NCBI GenBank assembly: GCA_963978545.1
Contig: OZ021721.1
Span: forward strand, 42,852,785-42,916,784
Direction of reading: 5' to 3'
DNA: 64,000 nucleotides
DNA from: Linyphia triangularis
Taxonomy: Eukaryota > Arthropoda > Arachnida > Araneae > Linyphiidae
Positions 10,740 through 22,554 of the stretch are shown piece by piece. Within the stretch, counting starts at the first letter, position 1; each line of letters opens with the position of its first letter. The translations under genes and the position numbers were made by a program. The notes below the pieces were generated by a model, which was not told the origin of the DNA, made no database searches, and saw only the letters and a list, made by a program, of their open reading frames with translations.

Positions 10740-13048
10740 TTCACTTTGAAAAAAATGACAGCAGCATCGATTTTTTAATTTCTGCCTTAAAATAAACTAA
10801 CTTCTTTTATGTTCTGACAAGTTTTGGATCCAGTCTGGTATTTATTAATACATAAATATTTGCCATTTTTATAGATATCAGTGTACATATCACACATTTT
10901 TTAATGTGAACATTTATTTCTGTTTGTTCACAATTTTTAAAAAGAATACTTTTTCGGGTTACTAAAAATTCAAAAATACGTAGGAATTTATTTGATTTTT
11001 TTTTTCCATCCTAAAAGTAACATTAAGAATTGACAACATTAAGAATGAATTTTTAAATATAAAGTTTTTAAAATATTTAAAATGTTTATGTTTTTTTACA
11101 AATAATAGCGTTTGTTATTTTTTTCGCTCAAACTATTTTCCTTATTAAAATCTTATCTTATTTACTACATAATTATCACGTAATATTAAGAGGATTTTTT
11201 TTTTTATGATCTGAAGTTATTCCGATTATTAGCTAGTTATACAACTTATAAATTCGGGGAAAATTAACTGTATATTTTTTAGTAACTTTTAGTGAGATAA
11301 TTTCCGTTATTATTGATTTGCAAATCCACGAGATAACAATCAACTAAATGAGGGCATGGAAATATGCTATCAGAAACGGCATTTCAGTACCGAGAGCATA
11401 AATTATATTAAAAAAAAATGCCCTTATTAAACGCATATGCTAGAGGATCCATTGCCTAAAAAATTGAGCTACGGAGAAACGAAATCCAATTGTGAAGATA
11501 TTGCTGGAACAATTAAAATATCCATTCAAGGTAATGGGAAACACGTAAGCACACGATAATCACTTAGGGTGGAGAGAAAAGTTTTCCCATTGTTTCGTTC
11601 TTTGAAATGGCAATGAAGAAAAGAACAAGGTCTTGGAGCTCTCTCCGTTTCAAAAGAGATTTCAAATGATGTAGTAAATGTAGTCCTATCAAAAAGCCAT
11701 GTTAAAAAAAAGTTAGAAATAGCAGATTGATAAGCTAAGGTAGAAAATTCTTCTCAAATACTTAATAAGTTCTTGGAAATTATTTTTTTAAATGAACTTG
11801 GGAACTAACATCATTATTTTTAACATTTAGATGTTTGGGAATGTCGGTTGTTCATAATTGGTAAACACGAATTGGTAAACACGAAAAATGATCCAGAGAA
11901 AAAAATGAAGTGCTATTAGAATTTCTAGTTAGGAGACCTTTTCGAAAATCAGAATATTTTTCTTGATGGGAACAATCACTTGAATAAAAAAAAAAACTTT
12001 TGGAAATGAAAATTGTTAAAATGTACGAGATTTCTTTTCTGGCATTTCTTAAAAAACTGGAGTTTTTTCCCTATTCAGATTATCACCTGATAATATTCTA
12101 TAGCAGTATAGACTGGCAGTTTTATAGCTATCACAATACAAAATTCTGCACCCCATAGTAAAAAGACCATTCCCACTTTCTTCGATTTTCAATTTTTACT
12201 TGTTCTATTGCGTTTTGTATTCTTTCATAGGGTGTGTAAACTACACTATCTCATGCTGCGAACTTAATAATGGATGTATTCATTTTTAAAGAGTAAAGCA
12301 ATAATATTTAGACGGGGTCATCCCTTCCTCATAATGCATCCTTTCTTTTTTTGTCCACAATATCTATCGAAGTATTACTTTTTTAATACATTTGAATTTT
12401 TATACCAGGAATAACAACAGTATTAAAAGATCTCATTAATAAAATTTAAAGGCAAAATAATTGTCTTTTATAACCCTTTAAATATTTTTTAAAAGCTGGT
12501 TTATAAAAACTTTCATAATAATAAACACTAGTCTTATTTCCCCATCAAATGTTAATTTTTTTTACTGCTGTAGAACCTGGAATAAAAATTCACACGTTTT
12601 TCAATACTTTGGTAAATATTATGGCCAAAAATGGCCATTAAGTATATGCATATTTAAGTGTATGACCATTAAGAATATGGGGCAAAGATAGTCTGGCGAC
12701 CTCCCATAAGGAAAGGCAGTTTCTTTATCAGGTATGTATTGTGTAAATTAGGAAACATTGAGATAGTGTACTTTACCTTGGGGTACATAATTTCAGTATA
12801 GTGGTAACTACACATTGGATAATCTGAATATAATTATTAATAGCATTTGAATAAATGGACTTCATTAATTTAAAGTGCACTTATATCCTTAGGAGACATT
12901 TAATAGTTATAGTAATGAATTATAACCACTGGATAGTGCGTGATTGGTTACTGACTTGAAACCAAAGAAGGCTTAACAATTACTAGAGAGATCTTTATTA
13001 GCAACTCTTCCACTAATTAGTTAGCGACTGTTGGTAACCAACGGCATC
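10740..13048. other. AT-rich intergenic stretch
   Basis: No coding, RNA or repeat feature is recognised. Small homopolymer runs only. Confidence 0.5.
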
Positions 13049-13622
13049 TTTTTGCAGAGCATTAGATGGGATTTTGTAAGGCGCCAATCATAATGGCTTC
13101 AAGCGTCAAAATTAGGGAATAAATTATTTTACTCAAAAAGTATGTTAATACGAGTTGGTGAACTTTGGATTGATACTCATTTTGATGAAATTACTGTGAT
13201 TGAATGTTTACCTTAGAAGAAAAAGTGCTATGAAACAAAATATTCTGTTTCAGGAAATAGAAAAAGGAGCCTAAGTTCACGTCTAAGTATGTATTCTGAG
13301 CTAAAAATAAATGAAAGAAGAAATGTTGGTCTTTTTTTTAAACTTTTTATCATAACTCTCATTATATCAAAATTATTTACGAACGCAACTTGGAAATTTT
13401 CGGACAATGATACGCTTTTCTACTAGACACGCCATCTCTTCATAAAGTAAATTCTATATTCTCCAAAAAATTTATTTCATTTACCATTGAGTTTTCTTCT
13501 TAAATCTTAAGCAGAAACTATTTAAAATTGAAAAAGGATATTGATGAGCCAGAAGCATTTATCTAAACAAACAGTTCGCCAATTACGAAAACCATTTTTT
13601 TTTTCGAATATCCACGACCTTG

Positions 13623-13624
<2 letters not shown>

Positions 13625-13690
<66 letters not shown>
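13625..13690. repeat. (TA)n microsatellite
   Basis: About 33 uninterrupted TA dinucleotides lie within duplication copy 1. The corresponding place in copy 2 (about 26638-26660) has only a short interrupted run, so the expansion or contraction postdates the duplication. Two mirrored 75-codon frames with Tyr-Ile repeats are by-products. Confidence 0.95.
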
Positions 13691-13691
<1 letters not shown>

Positions 13692-14059
13692 AATGCGAAT
13701 ATCTAATGACTGCCTCAACCTCAAAACAAGATAATAAAAAGCGGTTCAAACCAAAATACGGTAATTAAAGTAATTTGCATATAATTTATGACTACATTTG
13801 TGTCTAAACTAGAGAACAGAAATAACAGCAAATAAATATTGGGCCACGGAGACACGCAACAACTTTCATTCTTTTGCCACTGACAATTATTGCAAAATTA
13901 TACATCTTCTGACTCAGACTTTTATTCAATCTCTTTATAAAAGCGTTTTTTTTTTACTGTAAATTCACCTTGAAATTCTGAACTGTCAACTTAATTATCA
14001 TGGTTGATTGTATTGGAGATTTTCTGGTTGGTTTTTGTAATCAACAACCTATTTTTGTA

Positions 14060-14203
14060 TACAGTAACGGCTAACGAGATAGACACCTACAGCTTAACAG
14101 GAATTCTGAACCACAACAAACATCCATTTATAATCTAAGTCGAATTCGGTATCTTTAGCATGCAAGGCTAGAGCTCTAACCACACATCCATCAGATGGGA
14201 AGC
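14060..14203 (-). repeat. SINE2 relic a
   Basis: Read on the minus strand, it aligns with the SINE2 copy at 26128-26270. Shared are GTGTGGTTAG at the A-box position, TTGCATGC, GGTT-like B-box remnants, TTTGTTGTGGTTC, and GTTAAGCTGTAGGTG at the 3' part. It is strongly mutated, with a B box that no longer fits consensus. It forms the inner edge of duplication copy 1. Confidence 0.6.
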
Positions 14204-14269
14204 TAGAGGATGGCTTACTTGTCTGGCACAACGTTAGATCAAAATTCGTGTGAAAGAGAATGCCTTCCA

Positions 14270-14410
14270 AGATGTCTTTAAAGTGGAAACTGCCACGAGT
14301 TTACTTCTCAATGGATAGAAAACCCGGAAAACAACCACCAAGCAGCCTGACAACCGCCAATTTGTCATACTAGCCGACAAGTCTACTCCGTAATGCGAGA
14401 CTGCATCGCG
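14270..14410 (-). repeat. SINE3-like relic a
   Basis: The segment contains AGAAAACCCGGAAAAC followed by CCAAGCAGCCTGACAA, which also marks the relics at about 15065 and 21980 and the reverse-oriented copy at 24835-25030. It is too degenerate for firm boundaries. The 66-codon frame on its minus strand is a chance frame. Confidence 0.4.
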
Positions 14411-14454
14411 AAGGATGAGGTTTGATTCTGCCACCTGGCTGTTTAATTATCACG

Positions 14455-14580
14455 AGTATGAATGGCTTGAGTCCTGGCCCCTCATGTTAATGAAGGCGAG
14501 TTCAAATCCCAGATAGATATAGATATTTGTTGCGATTGCAATCCAAGTTGAAATTTAGGTACTACGTAGGCTTATTAAAC
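14455..14580 (+). repeat. SINE2 relic b (degenerate)
   Basis: GAGTTCAAATCCCAG fits a B box. The following TATTTGTTGCGATTGCAATCCA aligns, with changes, to the post-B-box part of the SINE2 copy at 26128. No target duplication is visible. Confidence 0.4.
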
Positions 14581-14799
14581 AGTAAATTTGCACAAATTGC
14601 TCAGTAGGCGAAGCCACAAAAATATCTTGTTGGACAATATGCGTACGATTTTGCAAACTTCAGTATGAACTTTAGTATTTTGCTAAACTTAAGTTCGGTT
14701 TTTTAAATTATTGCATGTGTTAAGTACATTGGACTCCAAAAACGAATCATATTAAGAAATATTTACTATTTAAACTTCACTGCATCAAGGATATATTTC

Positions 14800-15160
14800 A
14801 AGAGAAAACTTTCCCGTGTTTTCAACTCGAATGGGAGAAAAGACAGAAAACTCTCACCATCGCCCAACAAACAAAATACTGTCACGATCGCCGCCGTGTC
14901 TATCACTTTAAAGAGAGATTTTAGAGTACCTGCTAGAATCGATTACGGTATCTTTTTCATACTGAGTGCGAATAATGCTTTCCAACCGTTAGTGGGTAGA
15001 AACATCACTAGAGAAAGATGTGGGATACCAAGAGTGTGAAAGGGTGGAACGCATTTGCGTCTCCAATGGAGAAAACCCGGAAAACTCACCAGGCAGCTGA
15101 AAATCAACTTGGGGTCACGATCATCACCGTGTTTACCCACTTTGATAACAGAGACTGCAG
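14800..15160 (-). repeat. Two adjacent SINE3-like relics (b, c)
   Basis: Two segments, about 14815-14930 and 14960-15160, share GGGAGAAAA or GGAGAAAACC, a run like GAAAACTCACCA, then GTCACGATCRYCRCCGTGT and CCACTTT. On the minus strand they match the body of the forward copy at 24900-25030 (GTGGTGATTATGATCGACTT, GCCTGGTGGGAG). Boundaries are approximate. The 65-codon frame at 14943-15140 is within the repeat. Confidence 0.45.
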
Positions 15161-15164
15161 TGTG

Positions 15165-16285
15165 TCATTATGGTCTTATGGATATGGTATGATTTAATTC
15201 TAAAAATTTAAACTTCTAAATAGTAAAAAAAAAGAACTTTTAGTATCAAATTCAGAAATATTTAAAAATGAAACCAGTATAATTGAAAAAATAAACTGTC
15301 AAAGAAAAAAAAGCTCAATACCATAACGTGTTTATACTAAATAATAATAAAATAAAATAAAAAAAAAACTTATAACAAAAATATATAAATTAAAAATACG
15401 AAGATAATAAACTTTTGCTTACTGATTGAATGACTTTAGAAAAACTTATACAATAAAAATGCAGCACATATTTCAACTAAACCCTTTAGCTTAGATTCAC
15501 ATAATAAAATTTGAAAGAAATCTTGATAAGAAAATGGGAGTAAACGCTTTGCAGCTGAAACGCATAAAAAATATTACTCACGCATTTCCGAATCGAATTT
15601 CGGAAAGCTGTCTCAAAATATAGAGAAACGTGGGCTTCGAGTTTACCGAACAGCTATTGCGTAATTAAAAGTCAACGGTCAGTACGGACCAGAAGACATG
15701 AAACACCTGCCTGGATGATTGAAAGAGAAACTCAGCAAAAGAATGCGAATGTTTACTTCAATTAGATTATCTATGAAAACTTTGTAACTTTGGGCGAGAC
15801 CAGGAAATAATCTAATCATTTATAATGAAATGGATTGTTAGAGTTAAAATATTATTGCTTATCACACTATGTAAAAAGTTTATTTTAAGGCTTTGCCTGT
15901 TGTAAAAGCAAAATTAATTAAATTTTCACTTCAAAAAGGATAAATATTTTAACCTTTGTCAGTGTTCAGGGAATCTATTTTTTTCACGTAATTTGAAATG
16001 ATTAAATAATTTTAGATCGAATTTTTGGTTTAGTTTATGAACAATAAAATGGATTTTCTTTTTCAGTAATGGTGCAATGTATTTAAATGGACAGTTTGAA
16101 GAAGGGATTAATTCCAATGATAAGTCAATGAACTTATTCCCTTTCTCAAACTGCCTGGGCACTTGTATAGCTTTAGAAAATGAGGAAATACTTAAAGTTG
16201 CAGAATAAAAGTTGTAAAAGAAGGCTAGTTATTTTAACTGTATTTAAACAAGTTCAATTGTGTCAATGTAAAAGGCATTTCTATT
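15165..16285. other. AT-rich intergenic stretch
   Basis: No gene or repeat is recognised. A-rich tracts occur near 15220, 15305 and 15340-15370. Confidence 0.5.
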
Positions 16286-16289
16286 GAGG

Positions 16290-16439
16290 TTGGTTGCTTT
16301 CAGATTATCTGGCACCGTCAGCAACACGAGGGCTATAATGCGCCGAAACATTCGTCATTTGACAAGCCAACATACATTTACAAACACCCATGCCTAACAC
16401 GGGCCGCTAGCACGCTAACCACTATACCGTTTGGTCGGC
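16290..16439 (-). repeat. SINE1 copy b, internally deleted
   Basis: The copy has the same body as the other SINE1 copies and an intact A-box region (GCTAACCACTATACCG on the plus strand). About 28 bp containing the B box are missing between ACACGGG and CCGCTAGCACG. Flanking target duplications cannot be recognised. Without the B box this copy should not be transcribed by RNA polymerase III. Confidence 0.8.
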
Positions 16440-17018
16440 GTTTGAGATACATCAAGTCCAGATATCAAGCGACAGTTTAGCGATATTTAATAACTGAAAT
16501 GAGGATAATGATAACAAAACCCTACGAATATTGAATTTTTATAAACAAATATGTAGCCAAGTTGGCAAAATATCTGTTACAAGACATCTAAGTTCCAATC
16601 CGATCACTCTTATTCGAACCAAAATATTAACTTCCCATAAAGTTACCATCCCTCTTCGAGCCAAACTTTAAAGATATTCCGGTTGGAATTCTAGGTGTAA
16701 TGTATGATATCCTACTAATCTTATCGGCACCTTCAAACTAATGTACGACACATCTGCATCATACATAACTTAACGAATTGCAAATTGACTTCCGGTTACT
16801 AAATCCGATACTTCAGTCGGAACTCTGGTTGAATTTTGTTACGGGAACTTGTTACGACCACGCACGAGCTAGTAACATTTGTAGTTTCGTTTAGAAATGT
16901 TGGACTTACAACAGACAGTATAAGCTTTTACTCTATTAGTGTATGAAGAGCTAATTTGTAGTTGATGTTAATTGTAAAACACAAACGTAAATTACAAATT
17001 TCAAAGTAAGTTGAGAGA

Positions 17019-17241
17019 CTGAAAAGCAAAGGGGTCTAAGTGACTTTTCTTAACTTTTGAGAAAACACACATTACAGCTTCTTATTTATATTTAATTCTA
17101 TGAAAACTAGTGCTATCTCCATTCCAGAGGTTAGTATTTGAACAAAAAATAATTTCCAAACAAATTTAATATAAATAAAAAACTTTAAAATATATTTTCT
17201 TAAAAGTTAAGAAAAGTCACTTGGACCCCATTGCTTCTCAG
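17019..17241. mobile_element. MITE with ~47-bp terminal inverted repeats
   Basis: The left end CTGAAAAGCAAAGGGGTCTA continues with AGTGACTTTTCTTAACTTTT. The right end, reverse complemented, has CTGAGAAGCAATGGGGTCCA followed by the same AGTGACTTTTCTTAACTTTT. The 223-bp element is non-coding. The flanks TAAGTTGAG and TCAGTTGTA could be a decayed 9-bp duplication, which together with the long termini would suggest a Mutator-like origin. That assignment is tentative. Confidence 0.65.
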
Positions 17242-17244
17242 ATC

Positions 17245-20200
17245 CTCAGTTGTATATCTGTACTATTAGTATTTGTATACATGGTTCAAAATTTTTATTA
17301 TTTTGGATATCGTTTCTTTATCTACCAAAAGAGTTATTTTTACCAACTGTGTTTTTGCCGTTACTTTAATGACTCCTCCAACAACTAGATGTATTCACAA
17401 ACCTTGTCTAGTATAGAAATATTGCATTTGTTACAAAAACATTTTGGCAATGTTGTATTTCATATAAAAACATTTCTTGGTGTAATCTATGGCTTAATTT
17501 ACATACTTCAGGGCGTTCTGAGATAGAAAAGACATGTCTTGATTAAAGCATCTAGGCTGAACCTGTTACCCACTAGCCGTCGAAGTTCGTTTCCTCTGCT
17601 TCAAACAACTGAAAGCATCCATGACCAGAATTAAAAGTAAGGAACCATACTCTCTTGAAAAAAGAAGATTAACGATACAGATAATAAAAAACAATGTAAA
17701 TTTAAAAGAGAAAGCACTTCAATAAACAACTACCACCTACACAACTTCCAAGAGATGTTAGTAGACATCAGAATATTCTTCCCACGATACTATTCCAGAT
17801 GTTCTCGATAAAATAGTGTGTACATCCTTTTTTGCAACCTCATAAAAGATAAATTAAAAGAAATGAAGCGGGTTTAATGTGCTTTTTTGGTAACAAACAA
17901 CTGGACTCGCTCTCAGGCACAAGAACATCTTCTTATGTTTCTTTTATTAAATGGAAAGATGAAGAATTCCAACTACTAATCGATTGAAAACTGATATCAA
18001 AAGCACTCTGAAATATTAATAACTGTAATTCATCATGAGTGTCAAGAATTTGACAAGAAACGACGATTAAATAGCGTTCCAAATATAGAGCGATTAAAAG
18101 AATGAGACTAAATTCATTTGGGGCCTATAACGAATCTATGGCTATCGGCCATGATACAACTGAACTTTCAAGAACATGAACCAAATTTCAAAAGGGGCAC
18201 CAAGAATATAGAAGATATTGCAATAGACAGGAACGACCCTTGATACGATTAAGGGTATATTGTTGGGTGGCTGAATAATGCATTTGTTTAGGTGGTTATC
18301 ACATTGCGTTTGCGATAGCTAACTAATATCCGTAATAATATAATTAGGTAATAACAATAGAAATGACCGTATCATGCAATAATCCAGAATGACATGCAAT
18401 AAATCCTTTCTTCAGTAAATGCAGTAACTCAATTATGTAATAACCTTTTCTCGATTAAATGCAATAACCCAAGTCTGACTGAAATCTGATAGAGGATAAC
18501 GGTTTAACAACAAACACAAATTTATTAAACACCAATTTCCTATTACAACAATTGAATATGAAAGTAAAATAACTTAATCGGACAGTTACTATTAAAATAC
18601 AAGCATAATTCAAATCAACTGTTACATTTAACATTAATCAATTTCTTGCTTATGTGTCAAGTTATTTAATTTAAACCTCTCATTAATTTTATGAATGCTC
18701 CTCCAAAACTAATGACTCACCCAAACTCCATGGAAGAATTGAAGTGCTGGTATGTATATATATATATTTTGGTAACCCATTTTTTTACGTATTTTAAATT
18801 TCAATGGAAACACACACGCACACATCCTTGGGACCAAGCCCATTTTGACGAAAACTTAAAACTTGAAATATTAAACAGCATTGCATTTCGATGGGGAACC
18901 AAAACACGAAATTGAACCCACAGCGAACCATACTGGAAGTAAGAGGTTGAACACCCTGGCGGAACCACTGATAAGAATCAAATTTGTTGAAGTCAATTTG
19001 CTTCACATCGGCCATCGGGCAAATTGCCCGAAGCAAGAGATACAATTCCTAGTCTACATTTTTATAACTGCGCCCAAAATACCACCTGCAAGAATTCAAC
19101 TGGACAATGTGCAGTGTCAAACAACACTGTGCAATTGTAAATAAACTATTCGCCAAAAGAAGAGGTCTAAGCTTTTGGTACATCATTTATCAACTTTCAT
19201 TTTGCAGGAAGAAAGGAAAAGGAATATCCAATACTTACATTAAACAGAAGTGGCAGTGCATCAATCGTTTCAAGATTCAAAGTAGACGATATTCCATTTT
19301 AACAACCTTAACCGCGAACCAAGCTCGAGCAAATAGCTACTCGTACAACTGGTCAGGAAATTATTCCTGTCCTTAAACTCTTTGGAAAGGCAAAATATGA
19401 CGACACAGTCACACATAAATTATACCTTTGATAGAGTAGGTTACAACAGAAACTCCAAATACACAATTTGTTTAAAAGGTTATAAAACTTCATTTTAGCG
19501 ATTGCAAAAATCATAACTCGTAAATAAATGCGAGCAGCTCTTAACATAATACTCAAACGATTCTGCACAAACTCAGAATAAATTTCATGCTCAATAAATT
19601 TGATACCAAACCTTAAAGTATAAATGCATGTAATGATGAAATTTTTACTCAACTAAAAGCTTTAAAAAAAAAAATTGCATGAACTCCAAGAGCATAGATG
19701 ATCACAATTAAGATAATATTCGGAACCACCATAATATTTGAAATTTTTCAAAATTTTTAGATATTATTGCAATAAGTTAAATTATGCCTCAGAGGAAAAA
19801 CATGACCGTTTCAAATTATTTCCAAGGGCGTTCTGAAGAGAGACTACTCTACATTCAAACAGAAAGCACGCACTGTTTTTTTATTATTGTGAAAAGGAAC
19901 GGTCTCTTTTTGAGATTCTCTCATGATTATTTTATAGGCTGTCGCAAACCAAAATTGTTGTTCGTGTCAGTGGACATCTTGTATTGCTGTAGGAAACAAA
20001 TATTAATTATTTTTTATGTACTACTAATATCGGGAAAGTATATTAAATTCCTGAATTTTTGTTGAGTTGCATAAAACATAAGTTTTCACTTAACAAATAC
20101 AATGTTTTATGATGAAAATAAAATAAGAAAAGATACCAGCGATATAAATTTTTTTAATGTTTTAAACCTTGGTTTAAATACATTTAAAAAAAATGGAACA

Positions 20201-20369
20201 TTTGAATTCAAATTAGGCGTACACGGTATTATATCAAATAAAAACACGATATCTGAAGAAAATTGTTCCGTATTTCGGAAGAAAAAAATCAATTTCCAAA
20301 GCGTCGACTTATCAACACTTATTTGCCAATTTAAAAGTTGCAAGAAAAGCCATTTTTAATTTAAATGAT
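17245..20369. other. Intergenic stretch, no recognised gene
   Basis: Most is AT-rich. Bases 18800-19100 are somewhat GC-richer with overlapping frames on both strands of 74-87 codons and no recognised motif. The motif ATGCAATAA or similar recurs between 18360 and 18470. Nothing can be supported as a gene. Confidence 0.4.
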
Positions 20370-20373
20370 TTAA

Positions 20374-21142
20374 CACTCTTTGGGGTTAGATGGGTAAAAA
20401 ACTGTAACCTTTTGCTTAGCTTTTTATGCATGGTGAGATATATTTTAACCCATCTCGAAAAGTTGAAGTAACTCATAGTCGTACAGTTTAATATTCTATT
20501 TAAAGTTTCTCATTCAGTTGGTAATGCAATGCACCAACGGCAAATGCGTAAATAAGTGGGGAAAAAACAACTTAAAAATCAAAACGCATCAGTAAGTTGG
20601 CTGCGCTGCTGTGATCAACGTTGGCGCATTGTGTGATGCAGTAAATTTTTTTCGTTCAAAACCGTATATGTTGTTTCTTTTCTTAAAAATTATGAGTGAA
20701 TAAATTGTTTTTTAATAAAAAAAAACATCTTATTTGATGTTTTATACTACTTTTGAAGCTGTGAAGTGGTGGGATTATACGTATCCCACCATGCAATTAT
20801 TAAAAATAAGAAAATTCTTTTAAATTTATAATTTTTTTTAATATATAAGCTTATAATTAGTTATTATATAAAGTTCGTACTGCTGCACCGTCCGCAAAGT
20901 TCCAAATCGTTTTGGTAAAAGTTGTATTTCAATGAATATCATTTAAAGGAGGTGGGATAATATTTGACCTACCCTGTAAAAAAAAGACTTATTGAAATGC
21001 TATTATTTTTTTTTTCTTATTTCGATAAATGTTTTTTGTTAAATATCGAAATGGGGTTTCTTCTCAATTTTTTTTTAAATAAAAAAAAAATTCTATGCAA
21101 TTAGAGTTTTTATTTTCTTTAAAATCGTGTGCCCTCAAAGAG
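20374..21142. mobile_element. piggyBac-like MITE 2
   Basis: A TTAA (20370-20373) precedes CACTCTTTGGGGTTAG. The right end is CCCTCAAAGAG followed by TTAA at 21143-21146. The reverse complement of the right end, CTCTTTGAGGG, matches the left terminus apart from small changes. TTAA duplications on both sides are diagnostic for piggyBac-type integration. The 769-bp element has no transposase frame. Inside is an inverted repeat GGTGGGAT/ATCCCACC around 20767-20791. Confidence 0.6.
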
Positions 21143-21744
21143 TTAAAAAACTAAAATCTGCCCCTTTTCTGATTCAATGAGTATGATACACGAGCCAAAA
21201 ATATTATTGCTATATATACTAAGAACTTCAAACACAAATAGTCACACTTCGATACCTAAGAGAAAAAAATCCAACTTATTTCACCTAAACACGAAATGGC
21301 CTCAGTTGAGAAATAGTAACAAAAGTAAAAAAATAAGAGTATCCTTTATATCGTCCGAACAGTGCAATGAGAAAAGAATACAAACTGTTTTTGCACAACC
21401 GCCTAAGATTTACGGTTAAGAAAACAAGTGTGTGGTTTTAGATTTGATTATCTGTTCATCGTCTTAGTGACGATGACGAAAGAATGCAGGTTAGCGTTTG
21501 ATGTAATCCTTTGGAGCTGAAGTCGAGTGTCATTTATTTTGGAAGGAAATTGTTTCCGCCTTTGTTATCTACCTGATGAAATACAGCGCTGGTTGATGGT
21601 ATACAATATTGATAGTATCTATTAATTGGTTGCATTTGATTTTTCATGACGCTGGAATTACACTGTGGCTTACTGTGCTGAAACATTAGCACAAAATCTA
21701 GTTGATTTGTGAGCTCAACGATCAATTTTTATCCACAATGATGA

Positions 21745-21880
21745 CTAATCATGCCGGGATCTACAACTTAATGTGGATTCCGAACCACAACGAATATTCA
21801 TGCCTAACCCGGGATTCAAACACGGCACCTTTTGGCATGCGAGGCCAGAGCGCTAAACACACAGCCATCAAGGAGGCAGC
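21745..21880 (-). repeat. SINE2 relic c
   Basis: On the minus strand it reads through an A-box-like GTGTGTTTAGCGCTCTGGCC, TCGCATGCCAAAAGG, a degenerate B box (GTTTGAATCCC), and TTCGGAATCCACATTAAG. It aligns well with the copies at 26128 and 50490. A 69-codon plus-strand frame across it is a chance frame. Confidence 0.7.
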
Positions 21881-21959
21881 ACAAATTCTGGATCACTTAG
21901 AGTGGATTTAATTTAGAAGGGATAGGGATGGGACTGGGAAGTTTTAAAATGGAAATGAA

Positions 21960-22075
21960 AGTGCATTTTTATCTCTAACGAGAGAAACCCCGAAAAACTT
22001 CTAACAGGCAATCCGATAATCAGGACCTCAATAGTATTGAGATTCAAACAAGAGTCCTCTCCCATATTAAGTTAA
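21960..22075 (-). repeat. SINE3-like relic d
   Basis: It has AGAGAAACCCCGAAAAACTT and CAGGCAATCCGATAATCAGG, in the order seen in the other SINE3-like relics. Degenerate, with approximate limits. Confidence 0.35.
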
Positions 22076-22342
22076 TAAAGTGGTTTATAAAATTATTACA
22101 CTTAGAAACACTTTCAGTTCTATCTATTCTTGCGAAACACTATATTTAAATGACACCGAACCGTATTGAACCGAATCGTATATGTCCGTGAAATTTGACG
22201 CACAGCTTTTCCGCAAAGAAGCCCCAAAGCAAATATAAAATACTGTAACAAATTAACTTTACGATATATTTTAGATATTCAAGGAAAAATTTGAGTGAAT
22301 TCATAACACTTTTTGTGTAGAATGTTTTACTAAATTGTTATT

Positions 22343-22552
22343 AAACAATTTTAGGGGTTCAGTTTGGTTAAAAACAGTTCTTTATATTTAATAGTCTTAA
22401 GTCAAGTTGATGTTATTTATCGGCCTCTTGTTTATTTAGCAAAAATAAACAAGAGGCCAATAACTAATATCAACTTGACTAAAGACCATTAATTATATGT
22501 AACTGTTTTTAACCTAACTCAATACAGACTACTTTAGGCCCTAAAATTGTTT
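22343..22552. repeat. Long near-perfect hairpin (fold-back element)
   Basis: Two arms of about 95 and 109 bases meet at a loop near 22438-22443. The arms share AAACAATTTTAGGG at the outer ends, GGTTAAAAACAGTT, GTCAAGTTGAT, and CGGCCTCTTGTTTATTT or GGCCTCTTGTTTATTT next to the loop. The right arm has an extra stretch of about 14 bases near its outer end. It is either a fold-back MITE or a locus that would give a long double-stranded transcript. No target duplication is apparent. Confidence 0.75.
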
Positions 22553-22554
22553 CA

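Larger units (their letters stand above)
13049..14203. repeat. Inverted duplication, copy 1
   Basis: This segment is the reverse complement of 26128-27414 at high identity outside the SINE2 part. For example, CTAAACAAACAGTTCG near 13563 matches the reverse of 26704-26725. One end coincides with the outer edge of a SINE2 relic at 14203. The other breaks off after the TTTTT at 13049-13053. This copy lacks the SINE1 insertion carried by copy 2 and keeps about 16 bp (around 13080-13096) missing from copy 2. Open frames in it are microsatellite or chance frames. Confidence 0.8.

Noticed and set aside
13522..13768. Mirrored 75-codon frames rich in Tyr-Ile
   Set aside because: They are translations of the (TA)n tract on both strands.
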